DNA from: Euperipatoides rowelli
Taxonomy: Eukaryota; Onychophora; Udeonychophora; Euonychophora; Peripatopsidae
Length of the DNA stretch: 10,458 nucleotides
Assembly: GCA_003024985.2 (NCBI GenBank)
Contig: PXIH01S0045292.1
Direction: 5' to 3' (one strand)
Shown here: piece after piece, positions 1-7,369 of the stretch
Numbering within the stretch: the stretch's first letter is position 1
Layout of the letters: every line of letters begins with the position of its first letter
Notes under the pieces: model-generated
The model's input: the letters and a program-made list of their open reading frames with translations, nothing else
Databases searched by the model: none
Told to the model about the DNA's origin: nothing
Position numbers and translations under genes: made by a program

Positions 1-425
1 ATATATATGTCAAGAAATCCTATGGCCATGTTTGTCCCCTCATTATTACCACACTTTGACTTTTAAAACTATTATAATATGGTTAGTGAATCAAAACATT
101 TTTTGGGCAAGTGTTCCTCACATGATTTATGCCATTAGTAAAAAAATATATTGGTGAACTAATAATAAAATATTTTTATCTCAGATACGTTTATACAATT
201 ATTATTTCTTTTAAAAAAGTTGTCTATTAAATGTATAATAATTCTCAAAATAAAATTAAATTGAGATAGATAAATTTAGTAGTTAAAAGTATAATTTTTA
301 TTTTCTTGAATATTAAGGCAGCTTATTCAATAGCTTTCTCTTTATTACCGTTAGCTGGCCCTTAAACTATATTTACCAAAGCAAAGACAATAGAAATTAA
401 TATATAGCTAGATGACCATACTGAT
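1..425. other. AT-rich noncoding flank or intron
   Basis: No open frame, RNA gene or repeat structure is visible apart from A/T homopolymers. The last 8 bases (418-425, ATACTGAT) are the left target-site duplication of the MITE that follows. If the exon at 847 has an upstream partner outside the window, this stretch would lie in that intron, but this is inference. Confidence 0.5.
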
Positions 426-709
426 CTTGGGTGTCCAAAGAAAAAAATTCAAGGGAGAAGGGGGGCAAAAATTCTTGATTAGCTTTTTTTCCCCCGTTGT
501 GCTTACATTTTGATACCAACAAAAAAAGATACCTCTTGTAGCCATCCTTCCGTGTCCGGGTACTTTTGTCCCAGTATGTTTGCCAGATTTTACATTTTTT
601 TCTGTACTCTTACCTTTTTACACATTAAAATATTTTTTATTCGTTCCTAGGAGGGGGGACAGGGGGCAAGGCACTTGCTCCCCCCCCCCCATCCCTACAG
701 ACGCCCATG
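426..709. mobile_element. Non-autonomous hAT-type MITE (284 bp)
   Basis: The element is bounded by a perfect 8-bp direct repeat ATACTGAT at 418-425 and 710-717, the duplication length made by hAT transposases. Its ends are imperfect inverted repeats: CTTGGGTGTCCAAAG at 426-440, and CTACAGACGCCCATG at 695-709, whose reverse complement matches 10 of 15 positions. The interior has no coding capacity. Near the left end there is a G-rich patch (about 456-466) and near the right end an 11-C run (680-690). It lies about 140 bp upstream of the splice acceptor of the gene at 847, so it is probably intronic. The perfect duplication suggests a fairly recent insertion. The superfamily call rests on duplication length and TIR shape only. 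Confidence 0.75.
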
Positions 710-830
710 ATACTGATTATGATTGTTTGAGTAAAATGTACTAAAAAAGTTTTTTGTTTTTATATTCCTTTGAAATTGATGTTATATTTATTGAAATATA
801 TTTTCATATACTGTAATACAATGATGTTTG

Positions 831-846
831 TTTTTATCTGTTTCAG
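831..846 (+). promoter_or_regulatory. 3' splice acceptor before the ATG exon
   Basis: A T-rich tract ending TTTTTATCTGTTTCAG abuts ATG at 847, a textbook metazoan acceptor. It implies the first intron ends directly before the start codon, so the 5' UTR (or more coding sequence) lies upstream. No convincing partner donor could be chosen in 1-830. Confidence 0.65.
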
Positions 847-1182
847 ATGAAAGACGTGTTAGTGGTTTTTACTTTTACGCTATTCTTTGCATCCTTAGTG
901 ATTCATTCCGAGCAGGGTGATAATGAACCAAGTATTGAACCTGGAATGATTGTATATCTCAAAGACATTTGGAATATAACAATGAACAATGAATGTATTA
1001 AAAAATGCAAGTCCCAGGTTGATGTTTTAGTACAGGAACATATTAATAAGATTTCAGATGAAAAGGTAAAAACAGATGTTTCAACTTTCCTAGAGAAGTG
1101 GAAAAAACATCATCACCATAAAGGTCCACATAGTGAGAAATTCCAGCCCAGAAATGAAACTGAACCCTCAACTGCACCTTAG
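847..1182 (+). CDS. Small secreted protein, 111 aa, unrecognised
   Basis: I do not recognise a family. Residues 4-19 form a hydrophobic core (VLVVFTFTLFFASLVI) after a short MKD start, with polar HSEQ next. This is a typical signal peptide, with cleavage likely around residues 20-23, and it supports ATG at 847 as the true start. The predicted mature chain has about 89 residues. It has only two cysteines, C50 and C54 (CIKKC), an acidic/amphipathic stretch to about residue 84, a WKK-HHHH-K basic patch at 85-92, and a hydrophilic tail rich in Pro, Glu and Thr. N-glycosylation sequons sit at N43 (NIT) and N103 (NET). The coding sequence fills a single exon that begins at a splice acceptor and ends at TAG 1180-1182, with a poly(A) signal about 60 bp later. 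It could be a secreted effector, hormone-like or structural peptide, and the sequence does not say which. A less likely alternative is that this is the last exon of a longer protein and the hydrophobic stretch is a membrane segment. Confidence 0.7.
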   Translation: MKDVLVVFTFTLFFASLVIHSEQGDNEPSIEPGMIVYLKDIWNITMNNECIKKCKSQVDVLVQEHINKISDEKVKTDVSTFLEKWKKHHHHKGPHSEKFQPRNETEPSTAP

Positions 1183-1265
1183 ATTCTATTAAACATTATC
1201 TAAAATACAAATAGAAATGTATAAAAGATATTATTGAAAATAATAAATTTTGGCTTTATGAAAAT
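1183..1265 (+). terminator. 3' UTR with poly(A) signals
   Basis: ATTAAA occurs at 1188-1193 and a canonical AATAAA at 1242-1247. The second is followed by a T/G-rich stretch (TTTTGGCTTTATG), as expected downstream of a cleavage site. The AATAAA is the better candidate for ending the 847-1182 transcript. Confidence 0.55.
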
Positions 1266-1352
1266 ACCATTTTTTTTTATAAATTCAACACTTTATTCAT
1301 GCAAAAAAGATTCCAAGAATTACAATTAATTCACATAAAATAAAAGTACTAA

Positions 1353-1618
1353 CTTTGTCTCGGTTCCGTGGTCGAGCGGATTCACTTCCGCTTTATGCTG
1401 AGGTGTACAGGTTCGCCCCTCGGCTTGGGCAGTTAAGGGACGGTTTTTTCCCTAGCTTTAACAGATCGCCTCGGGTTTTTCCAAGTATGCTGCCCTTGTA
1501 ACATCAAGGAACCTGTGAGTCCATGTTTCAATCAGTTAAATATTCAANTTTAAGTTCAATTTAATTAACCAAAAAAATACATTTCTTCTCCTCTTGGAGA
1601 GGAAATTTATTTTTTAAA
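1353..1618 (+). mobile_element. tRNA-derived SINE, copy 1
   Basis: A 16-bp perfect direct repeat, AAAATAAAAGTACTAA, flanks the element at 1337-1352 and 1619-1634 and marks a target-primed insertion. The head is tRNA-like, with A box TGGTCGAGCGGA (1369-1380, Leu/Ser-like) and B box GGTTCGCCCC (1410-1419). A tRNA-unrelated body follows (CCCTAGCTTTAACAG, then CATCAAGGAACCTGTG). The end is an AT-rich segment and a short foldback (TCTCC...GGAGA, 1587-1600) before an A/T tail. Body and tail match the copy at 4368-4659. It lies about 100 bp after the poly(A) signal of the secreted-protein gene. It is a SINE and not a functional tRNA gene, because the acceptor stem cannot be completed. Confidence 0.85.
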
Positions 1619-1646
1619 AAAATAAAAGTACTAAAAAAAAAAAAAA

Positions 1647-2402
1647 CCCATAGGTTAATCTCCCACTATCTCTCCAGCCCCAATGTTAAATGCTGATATG
1701 GGCCAATTGTACCAAAAGTTCTGTATAAACCTGTGATCCATAAATTTCAGATAGCTTACATAAACCTTCTTAATCTCCATGGTCGCTAAAGTAATGGATC
1801 AATCCGAATGTCCTAAAATATCCTACAACATCTCAATTTCCATATACCAAATAAACCCAGAAATATAAAACGCTGAATATGCTTGTGCCCCATTAGTGTC
1901 TCAAGAAAACTCTCCATCCTATCAAAGGCACCAATATCACACAATTCTATCCATTCATCTCCTCACATTCCCAAATGCAGAAAATGCCATTGCTGTTATA
2001 AATTCTGATTTATTTATTATAAAACATTTAAATATTAATGTATTAATCTATTTAAATCAAAGTCTTTACACACTCTTTGATACTAGGCCCTGAGAACATT
2101 GATAATGATAGTCAACTCTTCAACCAATTTAGATACTACACATGATTTTGGAAACCACAGGATAGACTAACCTTACAATAAGAATAGGGTATTGTAATAT
2201 GTATTTCATACATATTTGTGTATGCAATACATGATATAGAATACCTACTATATACATATGCTATAGTATGGAACATATGTTCATTTCCAAGGTGATGATT
2301 TGGTCATGAATTAAGCTCAATGCATCAGTATAAATTTTATTGGTGAATCGCTTCCAGACCACACAGACAACATATAAAATAATTGGTGTCCAATTTGTGT
2401 TC
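1647..2402. other. Noncoding, unassigned
   Basis: Moderately AT-rich DNA starts after a 14-A run (1633-1646). Open frames here are short and carry no family motif. The longest are 65 codons on + (1896-2093, lacking a good ATG) and about 50 codons on - (1812-1962). An imperfect run of TATA/CATA words lies at about 2195-2280. I see no gene. Confidence 0.5.
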
Positions 2403-2423
2403 TTGGCCCCATTAAGGGGTCAA
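2403..2423. repeat. Short hairpin, 8-bp arms
   Basis: TTGGCCCC and GGGGTCAA pair across a 5-base loop (ATTAA) with one G-T mismatch. This is a local GC-rich stem in AT-rich DNA. It is probably a repeat remnant and no function is visible. Confidence 0.45.
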
Positions 2424-3013
2424 ATTTGATCATAACATCATAAAAGGTTGTGAATAGTCACATTTTAATGATCTTCTCATTTATTTTATGATGATGTCAG
2501 CCTTTTGATGCTGAGGCTTTTGGTTTATGAATTATACTATTATTTTGGATACTGACGGGGGTCTAATTTGAACTGTCTGTCATAGAATCATGGGGATTGA
2601 ATTAAAATGAGGTTATAATGAAAGGAGTAGCACGACATCATTTTTAAGTTTCTAACTTATATAGTTTTTAAATTATGTCATAAATTTATGGTCCCAATGG
2701 TCGACATTTGAACCAAATGTTAAAAGTTAGAGATTAACTTAAATTGAAGGTATAAATGCTTGAAGTAATACAATCTAATTTTTAATTTTCAAAATCATCA
2801 AGTTTTTAAGTTATCCTTTTGTGTATATTGTTACCAACTTTGATAATTATTTTTGACATCTTAAAATATTGTGAAAGATTTTTATTTTAAACTCCATGTT
2901 GATTTCAACAATGTATTCTTTCCTTTGTTTTAGTTAATATACATTTTAAGTTAAGATTTCAGATGATTAAGGTAGACTTTTATATATATCTTTTATCTAT
3001 CTATTTATAGAAA
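2424..3013. other. Noncoding, AT-rich
   Basis: No gene or recognisable element is seen. A perfect 17-base hairpin (ACATTTG-AAC-CAAATGT) occurs at 2704-2720. T-rich and TATA-rich tracts dominate 2930-3010. Confidence 0.45.
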
Positions 3014-3014
3014 A

Positions 3015-3100
3015 TTAACGTTACCATGTATATTTATGAAGGACAGAATGGGGCATAACGCCCCTACTGTATGTATAGAAAACATACATGGTAACGTTAA
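3015..3100. mobile_element. Short foldback MITE flanked by TTAA
   Basis: TTAA at 3015-3018 and 3097-3100 flanks a 78-bp element whose ends are perfect inverted repeats, CGTTACCATGTAT (3019-3031) and ATACATGGTAACG (3084-3096). Including flanks, 18 bp on each side are exactly complementary (3014-3031 with 3084-3101). Inside are two smaller stems: GGGGC-ATAAC-GCCCC at about 3050-3064, and GTATGT/ACATAC at about 3069-3088. A TTAA target duplication is the hallmark of piggyBac-type insertion, but the TIR does not begin with the usual CCC, so the superfamily is uncertain. It could also be a generic palindrome that happens to start TTAACGTTA. Confidence 0.55.
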
Positions 3101-3101
3101 T

Positions 3102-3429
3102 TAAGTTAACCTTGAATATATAAATAAAACTCAAGAATAGTTACTCTTAGTCAAGTTGTCCTTGAAAATACATAAATAGAAAAAAAAACTAACAGTAACA
3201 CAGATTAAACACATGCTAGACAACATACTGTATATAAAACAAAACAAAAATATTTCAATTTCTTTGTTTGACTTTGATCATTAGCTAAAAAAATTAATTT
3301 AAGTAAAAAGTAACAGTTTTTTGTTTCATTCATTTCATCAACTCTTAGACTTCAATAGTATCTATTGCAATGTAGTAAAAACATATGTAAAAAAAATACA
3401 CATATTTCCCTTAAGGTGAGCACATACAG
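3102..3429. other. Noncoding AT-rich; weak exon-like segment
   Basis: Mostly A-rich sequence. One segment, 3349-3415, has a strong acceptor before it (T/C-rich tract ending CTCTTAG) and a donor after it (AAG|GTGAGC), with one frame open throughout. Its base composition equals the surrounding noncoding DNA and it has no ATG context, so I do not call it an exon. Confidence 0.3.
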
Positions 3430-3840
3430 GTGATATAATTCTCTGAGAAGTAGAATAATTATTGGACTCCTGTAATAAATTATCTGAGAAGTATAAGTGG
3501 ACTCCTGCAATTAATTATCTGAAAAGAAAAAGAATTGGACTCCTGTGATAAATTCTCTGAGAATTATAAAAAATTAGACTCCTATGATAAATTCTCTGGG
3601 AAGTAGAAGAATTGGACTCCTGTGATAAATTCTCTGAAAAGTAGAAAAATAGGATTCATGTGGTAAATTCTTTGAGCAGTAGAAGATAAATTCTCTGAGA
3701 AGTAGATGATTTGGACTTCTGTGATAAATTATCTGAGAAGTAGAAGAATTGGACTACTGCGATAAACTCTTTGAAAAAAATTGACTCCTGTGACAAATTC
3801 TCTTAGAAGTAGAAGATAGTCTCCTGCAATAATTTCTCTA
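3430..3840. repeat. Minisatellite, ~38-bp unit, about 11.5 copies
   Basis: Diverged tandem copies are anchored on GTGATAAATTCTCTGAGAAG, then TAGAAGAATTGGACTCCT. Unit lengths in order are about 42, 35, 38, 39, 38, 38, 25, 36, 38, 31, 36 and a partial 15 bp. Units 7 and 10 carry internal deletions. The units are interrupted by small indels that differ between copies, so the array is old and not recently homogenised. No open frame runs through it on either strand apart from a chance 76-codon one at the right edge. Confidence 0.9.
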
Positions 3841-4292
3841 GTGTGTATTATACATTCGGTAGAGAAAACTGACATGAAAATGAATGGATTTCCAATCCCA
3901 GAAGTACCTAGCCCTGTACATCTTGAGAATTTATCTCTCATGAATATAATTGCATCCACTCATCAACTTCACAAACAGGTGACTCATCAAATATGATGGA
4001 ATGCAACTCAACTATAGCCGTTTGTAGTTTATGAAAATTATATTCATAAATAAATTTGTTTTTAGAATGATAGGTAAAATTATGTGCCCAAAATCAATGT
4101 TGGAAATCATCGTAAAGCGCTGATTCACTTCAAAGTAAAGCTGTTATTATGGCTGGCTGTAATTATTTAATTTCTCTTCATTGGCTGCTGTATTCGATAC
4201 CAATAAGAATTGAATAACTGGAATGTCGGCAGCAGTTGAGACAAATGACTTTATGCAAGAGTCACATTAATTGTCTGGAAATAATCTTGACC
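3841..4292. other. Noncoding, unassigned
   Basis: Mixed-composition DNA between the minisatellite and the CpG palindrome. No long open frame, RNA motif or repeat was identified. Confidence 0.4.
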
Positions 4293-4316
4293 TCATACGA
4301 TCGATCGATCGTATGA
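4293..4316. repeat. Perfect 24-bp CpG-rich palindrome
   Basis: The half-site TCATACGATCGA is followed directly by its own reverse complement with no spacer. The centre is an (ATCG)n run. It contains five CpG dinucleotides in a region otherwise almost free of them. It may be a short ATCG microsatellite that became symmetric, or a binding site for a dimeric protein. The sequence cannot decide between these. Confidence 0.7.
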
Positions 4317-4367
4317 CAATCAAAATCACAAAATTATTTAGTTTTGTTTAGTTAACAATGAAATAAG

Positions 4368-4659
4368 CCTGTAAAGGTCTGGTAGTCGTGTGGTGACAGT
4401 GCTTGCCTTGCTATGTCTATGACATTTGCTGGGACACAGGTTTGATCTCCGGTTAGGGTATTATGGAACATTTTATCTCCCTAGCTTGAATAGCTTGCTT
4501 TGGATTTTTACCTAGTACACCATTCTTTGCACCTTGAAGAACCTGTTTATGATCTAGTATTAATATTGATCTATTGTATTTATAATTAATTAACCCACAA
4601 AAAATAAATCTCTTCTCCCTTTAGAGGGGAGATTTAATTTTTAAAAACAAAAACAAAAA
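4368..4659 (+). mobile_element. tRNA-derived SINE, copy 2
   Basis: Near-perfect 14-bp direct repeats flank it: AACAATGAAATAAG at 4354-4367 and AACAATGAACTAAG at 4660-4673 (13 of 14). It has a B box GGTTTGATCTC (4439-4449) and a weaker A-box-like TGGTAGTCGTGTGG (4380-4393). The body (CCCTAGCTTGAATAG, ACCTTGAAGAACCTG) and the 3' end (TAATTAACC, then TCTTCTCCCTTTAGAGGGGA) clearly match copy 1 at 1353-1618, while the tRNA-like heads are much less alike. The 3' foldback pairs AAATCTC with GAGATTT. An A-rich CAAAAA tail precedes the right duplication. The single mismatch in the duplication suggests modest age. Confidence 0.85.
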
Positions 4660-4673
4660 AACAATGAACTAAG

Positions 4674-5064
4674 TCAATTATATTTTGCACTCTACGAGAA
4701 TTAAATTAAATCATTAAAATATGTATTAGATCAAAGATCATAATATATATATAATCATCATGGCATGTTTGGTATGTGGCATTAAAAATATTTCAAGCCA
4801 GTACCAGAGAAAAAGAAAAAAAATAAACTTTTGGATTTTTGCCAAGAAAAAAATTTTAAGGCCAATATTATCAATATATTATAATTGTTGCTGCACAAGG
4901 AAAAAAAAAGCTTTTGATTAAAGTTTTATTATGGGGAATAAAGAAGATTTATTTTTCAGTAAAAAAAAAAGTAAATAGTGACACAAAATAATATGTAAAT
5001 TTAAATATAAAATTGTTTTTCGTAATTTTATCAAGAGATATTTTCTATTTATAGTGGAAAAATG
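4674..5064. other. Noncoding, A-rich
   Basis: Repeated A-runs of 8-10 bases and TATA words, with no open frame of note. No element ends are recognised. Confidence 0.45.
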
Positions 5065-5108
5065 TTGCAAGTGAAATATTATATTTCACTTGCAATTGCA
5101 AGTGAAAT
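5065..5108. repeat. Three-arm inverted repeat (TTGCAAGTGAAAT)
   Basis: Arm 1 (5065-5078) and arm 2 (5082-5095) are perfect 14-bp inverted copies around a 3-base spacer. Arm 2 and arm 3 (5096-5108) form a perfect 26-bp spacerless palindrome centred on CAATTG. The same TTGCAAGTGAAAT word therefore occurs three times in alternating orientation. It may be the remnant of a foldback element or a replication-slippage product. No target duplication was found. Confidence 0.8.
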
Positions 5109-5144
5109 TAGTATTTTTAAACACATTTAAGTTATTAAAAAGAA

Positions 5145-5344
5145 GGTAGGTAGGTAGGTAAGTAGATAAACAGGTAGATAGGTAAGTATATAAGTAGGTA
5201 GGTAGGTAAGTAGGTAGGTAGGTAGAGAGGGAGGGAAGTAAAGAGGTAAGGTGATAGTGGGGTAGGGAGGATGGTATGGAAGGAGGAGGGAGGTAGAGAG
5301 GAGGGAAGGGAGTGGGTGGGAAGGAGGTAGGTTGGTAGATAGAT
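5145..5344. repeat. GGTA/GATA/GGGA microsatellite
   Basis: A purine-rich tract of GGTA units degenerates into GATA, GTAA and GGGA variants over about 200 bp, with the least regular part at about 5227-5320. The complementary strand translates as a Leu-Pro-Thr-Tyr repeat, which is an artefact of the tetranucleotide. Confidence 0.9.
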
Positions 5345-5836
5345 CAAAGTTATTTTGACATTATATATAAGCACAAAACGGCCAAAGTAATTTGGAAAAG
5401 TTGAATTAAGAGCAGCGATTTTTCAATGGATACTTTTCTTTTTTTATATTTTATATTTCGATGGTTTCTTATTAATTTCTTTCTTAAAAATTAGATTATG
5501 CTTTTAAAAATGTTGGTAATAAATTAGCAGCTTAGGGCGTAGATGTTCTGTTCGGGTTTAGCTAGTTTACAAGAAAAATATCTGTCGAGTGTGTTAAATT
5601 TATCTTGCAAATAATATTTCTCAACGACAAATTATCAGTAGAGATTTAATTCTAATCGATTTTATCACAAAAATACATATTGTGCACATACAAACACACA
5701 TCCACACCCCCTTAACTAGAAACAGCACAAACAGGTTAATCACCTAAACTTATTTATTATTTTTAAAAACTATCAGATTACAAAATTTAGAATCACGCTG
5801 AAGATGCTTTAATTTGAAGAATTAGCCTAAATATTT
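5345..5836. other. Noncoding, AT-rich
   Basis: No gene, RNA motif or element ends are seen. A short CA-rich patch (CACATACAAACACACATCCACACCCCC) lies at about 5684-5710. Confidence 0.45.
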
Positions 5837-5868
5837 AATTATAAACTAATTTGTGTTTATTTTATTGT
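5837..5868 (+). repeat. Left arm of a 32-bp exact inverted repeat
   Basis: This 32-bp block (starting AATTATAAACTAATTTG) is the exact reverse complement of 6629-6660, 760 bp away. The second copy lies inside the TIR element at 6530-6719, so this one may be a fragment of a related element in the opposite orientation. Similarity falls away quickly on both sides. Confidence 0.75.
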
Positions 5869-6529
5869 GGTTATTTTTAAGAAAAAAAACGAGGAATTGA
5901 AAATTAACTTTCTCACCAAATTTATTATATTATTGTATACTATATGCTCTAAAAATTTTAAATTTCCTTTATGGTAATTTAAAAAAANTAATTAATCTGC
6001 TTTAAATGTCAGATCAATTTAGAATTTTCCAGATGGATAATAAAATAAATTATATTTTTGTTTTTAAATATCAATACTTCATTTTCTATTATTATGCCAA
6101 TATATTATTCATAAGAGCCCACCCCCTTTCTCATTTTGAGGCAATGGTGTATATCAGGTTGATTCAACAGATTACCATTTCAGTGACTATTAGTGAGATT
6201 TTGCTAATTATATTTTTTCGGCCGAAATAATTCTATAATTATTGCAGTCTATATGAAATTATATTTATCATAAAACAAACTAATATTCTTAGGCATACTG
6301 AACCTTCATTAAAGTGACGAATAATTATTTATTAAAAAAAAAAATCGTCATTTATAAACAACTTTAGGGTATTCCCTTTATTTTCTTGAATCTATAAAAG
6401 TTTTCATTGCAGGTAAGCCTAATATTATATTTCTAGTATTGTAGATTTCCTAGGATTAAGCGAATTAATATTAAGTTATTATCATTTTTCAATATTAAGG
6501 ACTGAAAATACAATTTCACAGTATTTTGA
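5869..6529. other. Noncoding; possible ratchet-type splice site
   Basis: AT-rich sequence without a supported gene. A 74-codon open frame at 6006-6230 is rich in Ile, Phe and Tyr and reflects base composition. At 6401-6417 an acceptor is fused to a donor (TTTTCATTGCAG|GTAAG), the form of a zero-length recursive splice site. Confidence 0.4.
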
Positions 6530-6719
6530 CAAATTCCGTTATCTGTCCACCAATATGGCTGACGGTAGTAAGTTGAAATTATTTCACCTCTAGATTATCC
6601 TAGAGAGTAATAAGCCAAATTTTGTCCAACAATAAAATAAACACAAATTAGTTTATAATTTAGTTGTAGTGCAAATCATATAAACGTTAATTATGTTGGT
6701 GGGCAGATAACGGAGTCTG
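6530..6719. mobile_element. TIR element (~190 bp) with satellite-like core
   Basis: The 25-bp ends at 6530-6554 and 6695-6719 are inverted repeats with 21 of 25 matches. All four differences are consistent with transitions. The shared core is CCGTTATCTGTCCACC on the left and its near complement on the right. Inside is a small stem (CTCTAG/CTAGAG, 6588-6605) and a 33-bp block at 6595-6627. That block matches, in reverse orientation, the third unit of the satellite at 8106-8138 (30 of 33). No clean target duplication is visible: CAGTATTTT on the left and CAGTACTTT on the right are similar but offset by one base. There is no coding capacity, so this is a non-autonomous element of uncertain class. 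Confidence 0.6.
6629..6660 (-). repeat. Right arm of the 32-bp exact inverted repeat
   Basis: Exact reverse complement of 5837-5868. It lies within the TIR element, directly after the block shared with the satellite. Confidence 0.75.
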
Positions 6720-7369
6720 ACCCAGTACTTTTTTATACTTATTTCTCATATGACCTTATTTGCTTGAAATCCACATATATAATGCAACAGAAGTGGGGAA
6801 AAAACTTATTTACAATATTTACAAAATTATATACATAATTAGTATTGTGTGGGTATCGAACCCTTACCATCAGATCTAACGACATTTTAACATTTTCTAT
6901 TAAATATTTATTTTGTGTAGGCAGGCCACGGAATATATCATAATATTTCTTAATTTAGGAATTTTTTTATGTAGTCCATCAAATATACTCAACAATTTTT
7001 CATAATATGTTACAAATATTAAAGGTTACAAAGTGGTGTAAACTCTTGAACCCTTCTTTTATACATTCGCCTTAATATTGAAAGTCCTGCCATTTAAGAT
7101 TATATTAAGTTTTTTTCCTCCAATAGGAACATTTTTCTATATTGTTCCCCTGTTTTCCATAGGCATTTAAATAGCATAAGCTTAAATTGAAATGGGAAGA
7201 GTATGCATAATTAAAGAACAAATGGTGCATGAGTTTGTACTAACATCAAATATTTATTTATGAACCATCCTGCCTCCATATGGCCAGGTCACAAACTGGC
7301 AAGTTGAATATATAATCAGTTTAAAATTTATATAACTTGCATCATATCCAATATCTAGATACAGGCCTA
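6720..7369. other. Noncoding; one tRNA B-box-like remnant
   Basis: AT-rich sequence without a gene. On the minus strand, 6848-6868 reads AAGGGTTCGATACCCAC, a good T-arm/B-box. No matching A box lies at a normal distance, so it is at best a worn SINE fragment. Confidence 0.4.

Noticed and set aside
1361-1435. Functional tRNA gene
   Set aside because: A and B boxes are present, but the acceptor stem does not pair and the sequence continues into a SINE body with target duplications.
1896-2093. Plus-strand frame of 65 codons and a minus-strand frame at 1812-1962
   Set aside because: Neither has a credible start, family motif or regulatory context, and in-frame stops occur just outside.
3349-3415. 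Exon-like segment with strong acceptor and GTGAGC donor and one open frame
   Set aside because: The composition is the same as flanking AT-rich DNA, there is no protein-like signature and no partner exons. A 67-bp open frame is expected by chance.
3430-3840. CRISPR array
   Set aside because: Units are direct tandem copies with related spacers and variable lengths, in a eukaryotic context with no cas genes.
3729-3959. Minus-strand open frame of 76 codons
   Set aside because: It overlaps the minisatellite edge and has no motif, signal peptide or splice support.
5135-5374. Minus-strand frame with Leu-Pro-Thr-Tyr repeats
   Set aside because: It is the translation of the GGTA-type microsatellite on the other strand.
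6006-6230. Plus-strand frame of 74 codons
   Set aside because: It is Ile/Phe/Tyr-rich, reflecting AT content, with no start context or splice signals.
6848-6868. SINE or tRNA on the minus strand from a good B box
   Set aside because: No A box at normal spacing, no target duplication, and no match to the SINE body found elsewhere in the window.
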